DNA of 64,000 nt, taken from assembly GCF_017874215.1 (NCBI RefSeq), contig NZ_JAGGLB010000041.1:1-64000 (forward strand). Direction: 5' to 3'. The DNA comes from Paenibacillus eucommiae (lineage in GTDB: Bacteria > Bacillota > Bacilli > Paenibacillales > NBRC-103111). Below the pieces are notes generated by a model. The model was given only the letters and a program-made list of their open reading frames with translations. It was not told where the DNA came from and ran no database searches. Within the stretch, counting starts at the first letter, position 1, and each line of letters begins with the position of its first letter. A program made the position numbers and the translations under genes. Of this stretch, positions 8,002 to 17,643 are shown in pieces.

Positions 8002-9288
8002 ATGATAAAGCACAGCAAAACCCTTATCCTTGTCTTGGCTTTTCTGCTCTTGTTTCCTTATCAAGCCTTCGCTTACAAGATCGTTATTGACCCGGGACAT
8101 GGAGGTAAAGACCCTGGAGCCATTGGTGTGAATGGCTTGCAGGAGAAGGTTGTCAATCTAGACATCGCACTAAAACTGCGTGAATTGCTGCAGCAAAAAG
8201 GCTACGAGGTTGTTATGACAAGGGAGAATGACCGCTACCTGACCCTTGCAGAGAGAGTCGTACTGTCTGATGCCGCCAATGCTGATCTGTTCGTTTCGGT
8301 TCATGCTAACTCATTCAAATCGTATAATAGAGGTACTATGGTCCTGTATTATGATAACGATTATCCGCAAGCCGATTATCCGGCCAGTGATAGGATGAAA
8401 GAACTAAGCGCATACAGCAAAAAGCTTGCACAGCAAGTACAAAGTTCGTTCGTGAATACTGTAGGTACAATTGACCTTGGACTTACAAAGAGCGCAGTAT
8501 ACGTAACAAGAATGGGAAGTGTACCAAGTATCTTGATAGAAACAGCTTTTCTCAGTAATAAAGAGGACGCTGCCATGCTCGCCGATGATGCTGTAAGAAA
8601 GAAAATGGCTGTCGGTATTGCGGAAGGGATCGCAGCATTTCAACCGCCTGTTTTTGTAGATACTGTTGGTCACTGGGCAAGGGATTCAATCCTTAAGGTA
8701 AAGGATAAAGGTCTGGTAGAAGGCGTTAACAATCGTTATGAGCCTGATCGGTCACTAACCCGGGCAGAATTTCTGACACTGATGGACCGCATGTTCAATT
8801 TCACTACATTATCTCATGCATGCTCATCCAAAACAGTAACAGAAGATACTTATGGCTGTAAATCTTCCCCTACAAGTGGGTTAAATACAGGTTTTACTGA
8901 TTTGCCGACAACTCATTGGGCATATCCGACTTTCGCTAAAGCCCTCGAGCTCACACTCATCGAAGGTTATGAAGATGGCACCATTCATCCAGATGCCCCC
9001 ATTACACGAGCTGAGGTTGCCGTATTGTTTCAAAGACTGCTCCAAGCAGAGAGCGCTGTTGCAAATGTAAATGTTCCAGCAGGTGAAACGCAAGCAAGCA
9101 TGCAAAATCAAGCCTCACCGAGCTTTTTTAAAGACGTCCCTGCCGATCTATGGTCTGCCAAAGCTATTTATGAGTTAGCTGGCAAAGGGATTATAAACGG
9201 AATGACCGCTGCTGAATTCATGCCGCACCGTTCGATCTCAAGAGCGGAAATGGCTGCGATGATGGACCGGTATATATCAAAACCTTAA
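8002..9288 (+). CDS. N-acetylmuramoyl-L-alanine amidase with three SLH domains
   Basis: A 428-residue exported cell wall hydrolase. A signal peptide (about residues 1-24, ending AFA) precedes an Amidase_3 zinc amidase domain with DPGHGGKDPG (30-39), SVHANS (99-104) and the catalytic glutamate in ETAFLSN (180-186). Three S-layer homology domains follow at about 217-263, 295-345 and 375-428. They anchor the enzyme to secondary wall polymers. I start at the ATG at 8002, after GGGAGG and just before the hydrophobic signal; an in-frame upstream extension lacks these. The gene is on the opposite strand to its neighbours and ends in a bidirectional terminator. A role in septum or spore cortex processing is possible but unproven. 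Confidence 0.93.
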   Translation: MIKHSKTLILVLAFLLLFPYQAFAYKIVIDPGHGGKDPGAIGVNGLQEKVVNLDIALKLRELLQQKGYEVVMTRENDRYLTLAERVVLSDAANADLFVSVHANSFKSYNRGTMVLYYDNDYPQADYPASDRMKELSAYSKKLAQQVQSSFVNTVGTIDLGLTKSAVYVTRMGSVPSILIETAFLSNKEDAAMLADDAVRKKMAVGIAEGIAAFQPPVFVDTVGHWARDSILKVKDKGLVEGVNNRYEPDRSLTRAEFLTLMDRMFNFTTLSHACSSKTVTEDTYGCKSSPTSGLNTGFTDLPTTHWAYPTFAKALELTLIEGYEDGTIHPDAPITRAEVAVLFQRLLQAESAVANVNVPAGETQASMQNQASPSFFKDVPADLWSAKAIYELAGKGIINGMTAAEFMPHRSISRAEMAAMMDRYISKP

Positions 9289-9293
9289 ACAAT

Positions 9294-9340
9294 AACGAAG
9301 AAACTATCCGATCTTTTTGCGGGTAGTTTCTTTCGTTTTT
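9294..9340. terminator. Bidirectional terminator between amidase and SPOR gene
   Basis: AACGAAGAAACTATCCG pairs with the reverse arm GGGTAGTTTCTTTCGTT, followed by a T-run on the plus strand and preceded by an A-containing arm. It serves the two convergent genes. Confidence 0.75.
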
Positions 9341-9352
9341 CAGATGCTTCGC

Positions 9353-10918
9353 TTATGTAATACTAATTTCTGAAAGCAATTCCTTTTGAGTAAGAATGTA
9401 ACGCATCATGGACGATTGCGCCTGCCAGAGCATTGCCGCTGATGGATTCTTCTTATACTCCTCCATTGATTGAACCGCACTATTAAGTGCAGTATTCATT
9501 TGCTCGATCAAAGGCTTCACCTCTGCCACCACGGTTTCTTTCAAAGCTGCAGCCATTGTGGTCAATGCTTGATGAGTGGACCTTACACCTTGTATTGAAG
9601 AATCGCTTAATGGTGTTTGCGCCGTCTCTGACAAATGAACAACCGTCAATCCGCTCAGTATTTGAACCAGTTTATCTCCTTGAGCTAAATAAGCGCTCAG
9701 CTCCTCAGGCTTGGAGCCATTCCACCGTACATTCGAGACAGCTCCGATATCCACACTCTTGACGTATACCTCCACTTGCTGCTTCAGCGGAACGCTCAAG
9801 GACAGCGCGTCCTCTTTGTTCAGCGCAAACCCTACAAAAACAGTAATTTTATCGTTTTGCTGGGACGCTGAGGCGTATCCCTTTTTCTTCAGCTCTTCCT
9901 GTGCTGCATGTGCACTTTCCGTTGTACTGAAGATGCCATTTTGCAGGAAAAAATAGCTTTTTGCCGGTATACTAAGCGGCGTCGACTGCGTTGTATCAGC
10001 AGGCACAGCAGGGGGTTTGTCTGTTTCAGCAGTGCCTGAAGCTCCTTGCGCAGGCGTGACAGCAGTGGAAGGAACAGGGGCAGCCGTCTGTACGACTGCA
10101 ACGATCGGATCCGTTGGCAAGTTGCCTCCATTTCCTGAAAACATGGAAAGCACAAAGTAGCCAAAAGCCAGTCCTGTAAATACAGCAGCTGCAATGGAGG
10201 TTGAGAGCTTAATCCAAGGGGTAGCGGTTGTCTTCACATATTTGGGACCCGGCTGCGTCTCCTGGTGATTGCCTGTCCAAGCTGACCACAGCTCAGGATT
10301 AAGCTCTGAGTTGTGTCCGTGATCAAGCGGATGAAGCCTGGGATCAACTCTAGGGTCTACTCTAGGGTCAATTCTATGATCGTGATCAAGACCAGGTGCG
10401 GGTGTGGTAGCGGGATCAAGCCTGGGATCTATCTCTGGCCCTTCTCTGAATAGCTCCCTTTTTTGGGGCCCTACAGGGGCGCTTCTTTCCCCCTCAATGA
10501 CAGAGTTCCGGATGATTCGCTCTACCCGTTCGCTTTCGGTTTCAGTTGGCATGCTCCAGCTGCTGAAATTCGTAGAAAAAGCATTCAGCGGCTGATTGGG
10601 CGGTTTAACCTGGGTCGACTGGGTTTGCTGGGTCGCCTCAGTCGCCTGAGTTGCTTGAGTTGCTTGAGTTGCTTGAGTTCCAGGTGTTCTATGCGTCCCA
10701 TTTGTCCCAGTCATCACATGAATCCTAGGTGTCGCTTGCGTCGCCTGAATGGGCCTACTAGCCTCCGCCGGCAATGTTTCTTCTATAACTTCAAATTCAC
10801 TCTGAAATAAAGAAATAACCTTATCGTTATCCTTGTCCTTGATCGGAACGTCTGACGTACGACTGTCGTCTTTATTGCGATTGTGGTCAAACCGATAGGT
10901 GATTCTCGCTTTGTTCAT
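9353..10918 (-). CDS. SPOR-domain bitopic protein in the SpoIIB position
   Basis: A 521-residue protein. A long disordered cytoplasmic N-terminus carries an ATQ tripeptide repeat (about residues 81-93) and a DPR/DPRV repeat (164-196). One transmembrane helix lies at about 239-260, a Pro/Thr-rich linker follows, then a SPOR peptidoglycan-binding domain at about 319-380 (SYFFLQNGIFST, VFVGF) and a helical tail. SPOR domains bind glycan strands stripped of peptides at septa. In B. subtilis SpoIIB, also N-in, single-TM and SPOR-bearing, lies between folC/comC and maf, so this is its positional counterpart. That equivalence is an inference; overall sequence similarity cannot be judged here. Confidence 0.8.
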   Translation of the reverse strand: MNKARITYRFDHNRNKDDSRTSDVPIKDKDNDKVISLFQSEFEVIEETLPAEASRPIQATQATPRIHVMTGTNGTHRTPGTQATQATQATQATEATQQTQSTQVKPPNQPLNAFSTNFSSWSMPTETESERVERIIRNSVIEGERSAPVGPQKRELFREGPEIDPRLDPATTPAPGLDHDHRIDPRVDPRVDPRLHPLDHGHNSELNPELWSAWTGNHQETQPGPKYVKTTATPWIKLSTSIAAAVFTGLAFGYFVLSMFSGNGGNLPTDPIVAVVQTAAPVPSTAVTPAQGASGTAETDKPPAVPADTTQSTPLSIPAKSYFFLQNGIFSTTESAHAAQEELKKKGYASASQQNDKITVFVGFALNKEDALSLSVPLKQQVEVYVKSVDIGAVSNVRWNGSKPEELSAYLAQGDKLVQILSGLTVVHLSETAQTPLSDSSIQGVRSTHQALTTMAAALKETVVAEVKPLIEQMNTALNSAVQSMEEYKKNPSAAMLWQAQSSMMRYILTQKELLSEISIT

Positions 10919-11089
10919 ATCATAGTCTCCTTGTCCGAATCTTATATTACTAGACTATGACCCAGCAGCAGAAAGTATGAGCAAATTTATCGTAAAGGAA
11001 AGTTCTCTTCAGACCTGACTCTATTGGAGTTTTAAAAAAATGACTGCTAGTATACTGTCGTTCTGCAGCTGACCAGCCCAATTAAGAAA

Positions 11090-11500
11090 AACGACTTGCA
11101 GCGTCCCTGGAGGAAGTTCGATCAAATCTTCACATGCGGACACTGTCACTTTTTCCTCCCCTACTCTCTGCTCTCAGCTACAATCGCCCACGAACACACA
11201 GTTCAAACCGATTGCTAGCAAGGTTTTTTCTTGTGAGTGGAGGAGATTTCCTTGCGGGCAAAGATGCTGGGGGGGTGAAAAGCAGAGCGCCTGGGTATCT
11301 GCTACTTTAGCGATGTTTTTCATCATTAAAAGCACCAGGTTGCCTCACAATCTTACTTTAACAATGAAAAACATCGTTAAAATCCCTTTTTGCCACCCTG
11401 AGAGGCCATCTGTCCAATTTTAGCGATGAAAAACATCATTAACGTGACGATTGACCCTGGAAACCCTTCATTTAACGATGAAAAACATCGTTAAGTCAAG
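11090..11500 (+). repeat. Dispersed composite repeat, copy 2 (decayed A, then B and C)
   Basis: Bases 11090-11160 keep fragments of hairpin module A (CTTGCAGCGTCC, CAAATCTTCACATGC). Module B follows at about 11164-11270 (CTCTCAGCTACAATCGC, GTGGAGGAGATTTCC, TTGCGGGCAAA). The four-dyad module C ends the copy. The gap 10919-11671 holds this repeat, a 9-bp tandem repeat and a terminator; I see no gene in it. Confidence 0.75.
11306..11494. repeat. Module C array 1: four spaced dyads
   Basis: Four imperfect or perfect dyads of the form TTTAACGATG-(5-nt loop)-CATCGTTAAA lie at 11306-11330, 11357-11381, 11418-11442 and 11471-11494. The gaps between them are 26, 36 and 28 bases. The loops are TTTTT or AAAAA. 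The fourth is perfect. The same four-dyad order with homologous spacers recurs at 18382-18576. Confidence 0.85.
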
Positions 11501-11551
11501 CACACGCTCAATTTCCGGGTTGGCAACTGCTACGTGGCTGCGTCCTTCAAC

Positions 11552-11614
11552 ACTTAAATCACTTAAATCACTTAAATCACTTAAATCACTTAAGTCACTC
11601 AAATCACTCAAACT
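11552..11614 (+). repeat. Nine-bp tandem repeat, seven units
   Basis: Unit ACTTAAATC: four identical copies (11552-11587), then the variants ACTTAAGTC, ACTCAAATC and ACTCAAACT. The first four units are identical, which suggests recent slippage. No reading frame uses it. Confidence 0.9.
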
Positions 11615-11629
11615 TTCACATCCGTAAAT

Positions 11630-11670
11630 AAAAAAACAATAACCCTCAGAATAAACTGAAGGTTATTGTT
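11630..11670 (-). terminator. Rho-independent terminator after murC
   Basis: Minus strand AACAATAACC/GGTTATTGTT stem with an inner CAG/CTG pair, followed by a T-run. It begins immediately beyond the murC stop codon. Confidence 0.85.
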
Positions 11671-11671
11671 T

Positions 11672-13063
11672 CTATGTGTTCACATCTGGCTCTCTGCTCC
11701 GCAGTGCTTTGGCCAGGCCATCTGCAGCTTTCCAGATATCGCCTGCCCCCATGGTTAGAACCAAATCGCCCCGCTGTACATGCTCGATTAAATATTGGAG
11801 CACCGCTTCTCTGCTCGGAATATGCATAGCGCTCGCATTGCTGTTCTTCTTGATCAGCTCCACGAGTTTATCCGAATCAACGCCTTCGATTTTCTTCTCC
11901 CCTGCAGGAGAATAAATGTCAGTGATGATGACTTGATCTGCTTCCTCAAAGCAGCGGCTGAACTGCTCGAACAAGTAGTAGGTTCGGGTATAGCGCTGCG
12001 GCTGAAACACAGCCACGATCCGCTTACCTGTTGCTTTGGCCGCGCTGATGGTGGCGCTGATTTCAGTAGGATGGTGGGCATAGTCGTCAATCACAAGAAT
12101 ATCGTCTACCTCGCCAAGCACTTGGAACCTTCTTTTAGCTCCTCTGAACTCTTGAATGGCTGCAGCAATCTTCTCAAAGCTGAGACCCGCTTCCAAGCAA
12201 GTAATCACTGTAGCCAAAGCATTGTATACATTATGCTTGCCTGGAACCGACAATTGAATCACACCTAGATCAGCACCCTGATATCGCACAGAGAAAGCAG
12301 CCTTGCGATCTCCCAAATGAATGTTGAAAGCCGTATAATCAGCATCGTTTTCGATTCCGTACGTAATGACCTCGCTCTTGATTTGCGGGATCAACACGCC
12401 AAGATCGGCATCATCCAGGCAGACAATGGCTTTGCCGCCCTCCCTCACTTGACTGAGAAACTGTGCATACGCGAGCTTGAGGTTCTCAAAATCACCGTTG
12501 TAGTTTTCCAAATGATCGGCTTCGATATTGGTCACTAGAGCCAAGGTCGGGTGATATTGAAGGAACGTACCGTCACTCTCATCCGCCTCGGCAACAACAA
12601 ACTCCCCTTTGCCCGCTTTGGCATTACTGCCAACATTCATAATTTCCCCACCGATGATAAAGGTAGGATCCAGCCCGGTTAGCTCCATTACCGTGGCTAT
12701 CATGGATGAGGTAGTCGTTTTGCCATGCGCTCCGGCAATCGCAATTCCTTTTCGCTCGTTCATAAGCCGGGCAAGCATCTGCGAACGATGTATGATCGGG
12801 ATTTGAAGCTCTTCTGCTCTTTGAATTTCCACATTGTCCTTGGCCAAAGCAGTCGAATAAACGACTAAATCGGCTCCGCTCACATTTTCAGCCTGGTGGC
12901 CAAGAAATACTTTAGCACCTTTGGCCTGCAGCTTCTCGGTCAGCTCCTGCTGAGCCAAATCGGAACCAGAGATCCGGTATCCCATCTCCAGCATAACTTT
13001 GGCAATGGCACTCATGCCGTATCCGCCAATGCCGATAAAATGCACATGTTGCGTTCTATTCAC
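11672..13063 (-). CDS. murC: UDP-N-acetylmuramate--L-alanine ligase MurC
   Basis: A 463-residue Mur ligase that adds L-alanine to UDP-MurNAc using ATP. The N-terminal Rossmann motif HFIGIGGYGMSA is near residue 8, the ATP-binding AGAHGKTTTSS at 110-120, then ADESDGTFL and the DDYAHHPTEI region. I start at GTG 13063, with GGTGAG six bases upstream and 7 bases after the folC stop; an upstream in-frame extension would overlap folC by about 50 bases. The last gene of the valS-folC-murC run. Confidence 0.96.
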   Translation of the reverse strand: MNRTQHVHFIGIGGYGMSAIAKVMLEMGYRISGSDLAQQELTEKLQAKGAKVFLGHQAENVSGADLVVYSTALAKDNVEIQRAEELQIPIIHRSQMLARLMNERKGIAIAGAHGKTTTSSMIATVMELTGLDPTFIIGGEIMNVGSNAKAGKGEFVVAEADESDGTFLQYHPTLALVTNIEADHLENYNGDFENLKLAYAQFLSQVREGGKAIVCLDDADLGVLIPQIKSEVITYGIENDADYTAFNIHLGDRKAAFSVRYQGADLGVIQLSVPGKHNVYNALATVITCLEAGLSFEKIAAAIQEFRGAKRRFQVLGEVDDILVIDDYAHHPTEISATISAAKATGKRIVAVFQPQRYTRTYYLFEQFSRCFEEADQVIITDIYSPAGEKKIEGVDSDKLVELIKKNSNASAMHIPSREAVLQYLIEHVQRGDLVLTMGAGDIWKAADGLAKALRSREPDVNT

Positions 13064-13070
13064 GCCGTTC

Positions 13071-14462
13071 TCACCATCCTTTTTCAGAATCGGTTTGATA
13101 GTAAATCCAAGAACGAACATCGGAGATTAAATATAGCGTGCCGGATACGACCGCCAGATCATCCTGCTCGGTTCTGCTTTTCAAGGCTTCGAGCGCTAAT
13201 TTCCAGTTTGGCTCGAGGATGATTTCAATTTGCAGGTTCAACTCGCTCATCAGCTCTTGAGCAAGCTCGGCTAACCGGGAAGCGTCCCCTTTTTTATGAA
13301 AATCCGGCTCCGTAAGTATAAGAGTATCCACCAATGGTAGTATATGCCTGAGATAGCCTGTATGATTCTTGGTTGAGAGCATTCCTACCATGAAATGGAG
13401 CCTATTATAGCTATAAATATCCGTCAAAGCGGCAGCAAGCGTCTCAGCCCCTTCCGGATTATGGGCACCATCGAGCAGAATGCGCGGATTTTGGGAAACC
13501 ATCTCCAGCCTTCCGGGCCAGCGGGTCTCACTTAATCCCTTATAGAGATGATCATCATCCAGAATCAAAGCATAATATTGGCGAAGTACTTCCAGTGTCA
13601 TGACAGCTACAGCAGCATTTTTCACTTGATGCTGGCCGTTCAAAGAAACAGGGACCTCCTTGAGCTGGCGGAACGGTCCATCAAAATGAAATGTTTGACG
13701 ATCCATCTCACTAGAAACGGTCTCCAGACGGAACTGCTTGCCAAGCGTATAAAGCGTAGCTTTCTTAGCCTGGGCGGCCTGCTCCAGAACAGCGAGCAAC
13801 TCAGGCTGTTCAACTGCCGTTACGACAGGAACGCCCGATTTGATAATGCCCGCTTTCTCGGCAGCAACCTGCTCCAACGTATTTCCCAGAATATCCATAT
13901 GGTCGTGTCCGACATTCGTAATCACGGAAATAATCGGCGTGACAATATTGGTTGAGTCCAGCCTTCCGCCAAGACCTGTTTCCCACACAACAAAATCAGG
14001 GAATGCAACTCTGGCGAAATAAAGGATCGCGAGTGCCGTGGACACCTCAAACATGGTCGGAGAACCAAGCTCTGACTCTGCGATCTCATCAACAATCGGC
14101 TTGAGCTGATTCGTCAGTTTGACTAATGCTTCCTCTTCAATATCTTCGCCATTCAAAGAAATCCGGTTCGTGTACCGTTCCAGAAAAGGCGATGTGAAGG
14201 TGCCAACATCATAACCGCACTGATGAATAACACGGCTTAAATAAGCGCATGTAGAACCCTTGCCATTTGTACCTGCAACATGAATAAACTTTAATCTGCG
14301 TTCCGGATGCTCAAGCTTTTCCATCAATAGCTCCATCCGTTTAAGCCCCGGCTTAATGCCAACGGGTACCAGCTTCACGATCCAATCGACCGCTTCCCTT
14401 CCCGTCTGGAAAGGGTATGTTTGAGCAGTTGCTTCATTCATAGTCTCATCCTCTTCTGCCAC
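13071..14462 (-). CDS. folC: Bifunctional folylpolyglutamate/dihydrofolate synthase FolC
   Basis: A 463-residue Mur-ligase-like enzyme that adds glutamate to folates. The P-loop GTNGKGST is at residues 64-71, with the VWETGLGGRLDSTN and LLDGAHNPEGA motifs further on. Two starts are plausible: GTG at 14462, nine bases after AAAGGGA, or ATG at 14441 after AGAGG. The N-terminus is therefore uncertain by seven codons. It lies 7 bases after valS, as in B. subtilis. Confidence 0.95.
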   Translation of the reverse strand: MAEEDETMNEATAQTYPFQTGREAVDWIVKLVPVGIKPGLKRMELLMEKLEHPERRLKFIHVAGTNGKGSTCAYLSRVIHQCGYDVGTFTSPFLERYTNRISLNGEDIEEEALVKLTNQLKPIVDEIAESELGSPTMFEVSTALAILYFARVAFPDFVVWETGLGGRLDSTNIVTPIISVITNVGHDHMDILGNTLEQVAAEKAGIIKSGVPVVTAVEQPELLAVLEQAAQAKKATLYTLGKQFRLETVSSEMDRQTFHFDGPFRQLKEVPVSLNGQHQVKNAAVAVMTLEVLRQYYALILDDDHLYKGLSETRWPGRLEMVSQNPRILLDGAHNPEGAETLAAALTDIYSYNRLHFMVGMLSTKNHTGYLRHILPLVDTLILTEPDFHKKGDASRLAELAQELMSELNLQIEIILEPNWKLALEALKSRTEQDDLAVVSGTLYLISDVRSWIYYQTDSEKGW

Positions 14463-14469
14463 ATAAATA

Positions 14470-17139
14470 CTATCCCTTTAATTCCACCAGCCGTGCGTTG
14501 ACTTTGTCCCGCTTATCGATATAGTCGGCTAGCTTAAGCTTTTCCTCTTCTATCACTTTCACAGGCGCTTTGGCAACGAAGCCTTCATTAGCGAGTTTAC
14601 GCTCAATCCGCTCGACCTCAGCATGCAGTGAAAGCAGTTCTTTATCCAGACGTCCTAATTCCTGTGCAATATCTATAAGACCAGCCAATGGCAAAAATAG
14701 CTCAGCACCAGTAACTAATGCCGTCATCGCCTTCTCAGGCGCAGCCAGGCTTGCGTCAATTTCAAGCTGCGAGGCATTGCAGAAGCGGCGGAGATATTCC
14801 TGGTTCCTGGTTAGTATCTCCAGCGCATCATCACTTGACGGTTTTACCAGAAGCTCAATCTTCTTGCTCATCGGTACATTGACTTCAGAGCGAATATTAC
14901 GGACAGCACGGATGATGTCCATCAGCAGCTCCATTTCACGAACAGCTTGCGGCGCTTCGAAAGAAGCATTCTCCTTCGGCCATGCAGCAAGTGTGATGGT
15001 CTCGCCCTCATGAGGCAGATGCTGCCAGATTTCTTCACTAATAAACGGCATAAACGGATGAATCAGACGCTGTGTTTGATCCAGGACATAAGCCAGTACC
15101 CCTTGCGTTTTCTTTTTGGCCGCGGCATCTGTGCCATTAAGACTCAGCTTACTGAACTCGATGTACCAGTCGCAAAGATCGTCCCAGATGAAATTGTAGA
15201 GCAGCCGCCCTGTTTCACCAAACTCATACTGATCAATCAGGCGGGTAACTTCATGTACTGTTTCGTTCAGACGGTGCAGAATCCAATGGTTTGCCGTTCC
15301 CAGATCACCGGTCAGATCAATATCAGCAGTCGTAACCCCTTCTAAATTCATCAACGCAAAGCGTGAAGCATTCCATATTTTATTGGCAAAATTACGCGCC
15401 TGCTCTACCCGCTCCCAGCGAAAGCGCAGATCCTGCCCGGGAGTACTGCTAGTAGACAGCATGTAACGCATAGCATCCGCACCATATTTCTCGATGACTT
15501 CAAAAGGATCTACGCCATTGCCGAGTGATTTAGACATTTTGCGCCCTTCGGAATCGCGTACCAGCCCATGAATAAGAGCATCCTGAAAAGGAACCTGCTG
15601 CGTAAATTCAAGCCCGCTGAAAATCATCCGGGAAACCCAGAAAGGAATAATATCATAACCTGTGACCAGCACATTCGTTGGATAAAAACGCTGCAAATCT
15701 TCCGTCTGCTCCGGCCAGCCAAGTGTTGAGAAAGGCCAAAGGGCCGAGCTGAACCAGGTGTCGAGTACATCCTCATCCTGACGAATGTCGGCGCTGCCGC
15801 AATGCTTGCAGACAGCCGTGTCCTCGCGGGCAACCGTTATTCCATCGCAATCTGCGCAATACCAGGCCGGAATCCGGTGTCCCCACCACAGCTGGCGGGA
15901 TATACACCAATCCCTAATATTTTCCATCCAATGCAAATAAATTTTCTCGAAACGATCCGGAATAAAACGGACCCCTTCTTCCGACTTCTGGGCGGCTACT
16001 GCTTTCTCGGCCAAAGGCTGCATGCTGACAAACCATTGTGTTGACAAATAAGGTTCAATTACAGCACCACTGCGTTCACTGTGACCGACCTGATGCAAAT
16101 GGTCCTCAATTTTCTCCAGCACGCCTTGTTCTTTAAGATCAGCTACAATTTGCTTGCGGCAAGCGAAACGATCCATGCCCTGATAAGGACCCGCATTGGC
16201 ATTCATTGTGCCTGATTCGTCCATCACCAGCACCTGCGGCAGATCATGGCGTTTGCCTACTTCAAAGTCATTCGGATCATGCGCCGGCGTTATTTTGACC
16301 GCTCCGCTTCCAAACTCTTTTTCCACATATTCATCGGCAATAATAGGAATTTCCCGGCCGATAATAGGCAGCACCAGCATTTGCCCAATAAGATGCTTAT
16401 ACCGCTCATCCTCTGGATGTACAGCTACCGCAGTATCTCCAAGCATCGTCTCAGGGCGCGTTGTAGCTACTACGATGGAGCTTGATCCATCCTTGGTTGT
16501 ATATTTCAAATGATATAAATGCCCTTGTACTTCTTTATGCTCAACTTCGATATCCGACAGCGCTGTACGGGCCGCAGGATCCCAGTTAATAATGTAATTG
16601 CCGCGGTAAATAAGCCCCTTCTCATACAGACTGACGAATACCTCTCTAACTGCTTGGGACAGTCCTTCATCCAGTGTAAAACGTTCGCGCGAATAGTCGA
16701 GTGAAAAGCCCATTTTAGCCCACTGCGCATGAATCGAATCCGCGTAATGCTCCTTCCATTCCCAAACCTTCTCCAGAAAAAGCTCTCTTCCCAGATCGTA
16801 GCGGCTGACTCCATCCTCGCGCAGCTTCTGCTCAACCTTGGTTTGTGTCGCGATTCCGGCATGGTCAGAGCCTGGCAGCCAGAGCGTATCAAAGCCCTGC
16901 ATCCGTTTGGTACGGATCAGAATATCCTGCAGGGTGCAATCGAGCGCGTGGCCAATATGCAGCAGTCCTGTCACGTTAGGAGGGGGGATCATAATCGTAT
17001 AAGTTTCCGCCTCCGGGCGCGAGCCTGCTTTGAAAAATTCATTTTTGATCCAAAAATCATACCATTTCTGTTCCGCTTCCTTTGGATCGTAGGTTGTCGG
17101 CATTTGACTTTGTAGTGAGGTTTCATTAGCTTCGGTCAT
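14470..17139 (-). CDS. valS: Valyl-tRNA synthetase
   Basis: An 889-residue class I aminoacyl-tRNA synthetase charging tRNA-Val. The HIGH motif (LLHIGHALD) is at residues 59-67 and [10 protein letters not shown] gives the KMSKS loop. The inserted CP1 editing domain, anticodon-binding region and a C-terminal coiled coil rich in Glu, Lys and Leu are present. Expression is likely controlled by the T-box leader directly upstream. First gene of valS-folC-murC. Confidence 0.98.
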   Translation of the reverse strand: MTEANETSLQSQMPTTYDPKEAEQKWYDFWIKNEFFKAGSRPEAETYTIMIPPPNVTGLLHIGHALDCTLQDILIRTKRMQGFDTLWLPGSDHAGIATQTKVEQKLREDGVSRYDLGRELFLEKVWEWKEHYADSIHAQWAKMGFSLDYSRERFTLDEGLSQAVREVFVSLYEKGLIYRGNYIINWDPAARTALSDIEVEHKEVQGHLYHLKYTTKDGSSSIVVATTRPETMLGDTAVAVHPEDERYKHLIGQMLVLPIIGREIPIIADEYVEKEFGSGAVKITPAHDPNDFEVGKRHDLPQVLVMDESGTMNANAGPYQGMDRFACRKQIVADLKEQGVLEKIEDHLHQVGHSERSGAVIEPYLSTQWFVSMQPLAEKAVAAQKSEEGVRFIPDRFEKIYLHWMENIRDWCISRQLWWGHRIPAWYCADCDGITVAREDTAVCKHCGSADIRQDEDVLDTWFSSALWPFSTLGWPEQTEDLQRFYPTNVLVTGYDIIPFWVSRMIFSGLEFTQQVPFQDALIHGLVRDSEGRKMSKSLGNGVDPFEVIEKYGADAMRYMLSTSSTPGQDLRFRWERVEQARNFANKIWNASRFALMNLEGVTTADIDLTGDLGTANHWILHRLNETVHEVTRLIDQYEFGETGRLLYNFIWDDLCDWYIEFSKLSLNGTDAAAKKKTQGVLAYVLDQTQRLIHPFMPFISEEIWQHLPHEGETITLAAWPKENASFEAPQAVREMELLMDIIRAVRNIRSEVNVPMSKKIELLVKPSSDDALEILTRNQEYLRRFCNASQLEIDASLAAPEKAMTALVTGAELFLPLAGLIDIAQELGRLDKELLSLHAEVERIERKLANEGFVAKAPVKVIEEEKLKLADYIDKRDKVNARLVELKG

Positions 17140-17159
17140 ATGGCTTGCCTCCTTGATTA

Positions 17160-17440
17160 AAAAAACATAAAAAGCCCATCGCCCGCAAAGGACGAAAGGC
17201 TCGGCTTCCGTGGTACCACCTTCATTTCATGCTCACGCCAGATGACATATGCATGACTCTCAAACAGATAACGGCTGCTACCGGCAAACGCTAAAGAAAC
17301 GCTTCTAATAAAAGCAAGCCTTACTATCACGTTCACAACTCCAGGGCGACTTGGATCGGTTGCTACCTATGAAACCTTTCAGCGAAGCAGTTCCACTCTC
17401 TGAAGGGCTAACCGTCTACTACTCCCTATCAACGTTTCCA
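17160..17440 (-). promoter_or_regulatory. T-box riboswitch (tRNA-Val sensing) leader of valS
   Basis: On the minus strand the conserved T-box sequence AAGGTGGTACCACGG is at 17207-17223, and a terminator arm ending in GGGCTTTTTATGTTTTTT lies between it and valS. Upstream, stem I can form from GGG, an AGTAGTA bulge and CGGTT on the 5' side with AACCG, an internal loop and CCC on the 3' side. The 3' loop contains GTC at 17348-17350, a valine codon in the specifier position, which agrees with the downstream gene. Uncharged tRNA-Val would stabilise the antiterminator and raise ValS output. The specifier assignment is from hand folding. Confidence 0.9.
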
Positions 17441-17467
17441 ATTATGATACATATGGATTTACATCAT

Positions 17468-17496
17468 ATAATAACGAACATTTGAGGTAGAGTCAA
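17468..17496 (-). promoter_or_regulatory. Sigma-A promoter of the valS T-box leader
   Basis: Minus strand TTGACT, a 17-base spacer and TATTAT, about 30 bases upstream of the predicted T-box stem I. Confidence 0.8.
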
Positions 17497-17643
17497 TATT
17501 TTAGAAGCCAATTAGGAATCCTTTCTACTATTATGGGCAAAATCCACGAGAAGTATACATAAAAAAGATAGAAATGATGGGGCCAATAACATGAGAAAAA
17601 CTGACTTGTGGGGTCCTTTGAGATGCGTGTTAGTGACGTTGGT

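Noticed and set aside
11306-11494. Spaced repeats considered as a CRISPR array
   Set aside because: Only four repeats, each a palindrome, with spacers that are homologous between the two loci, and no cas genes.
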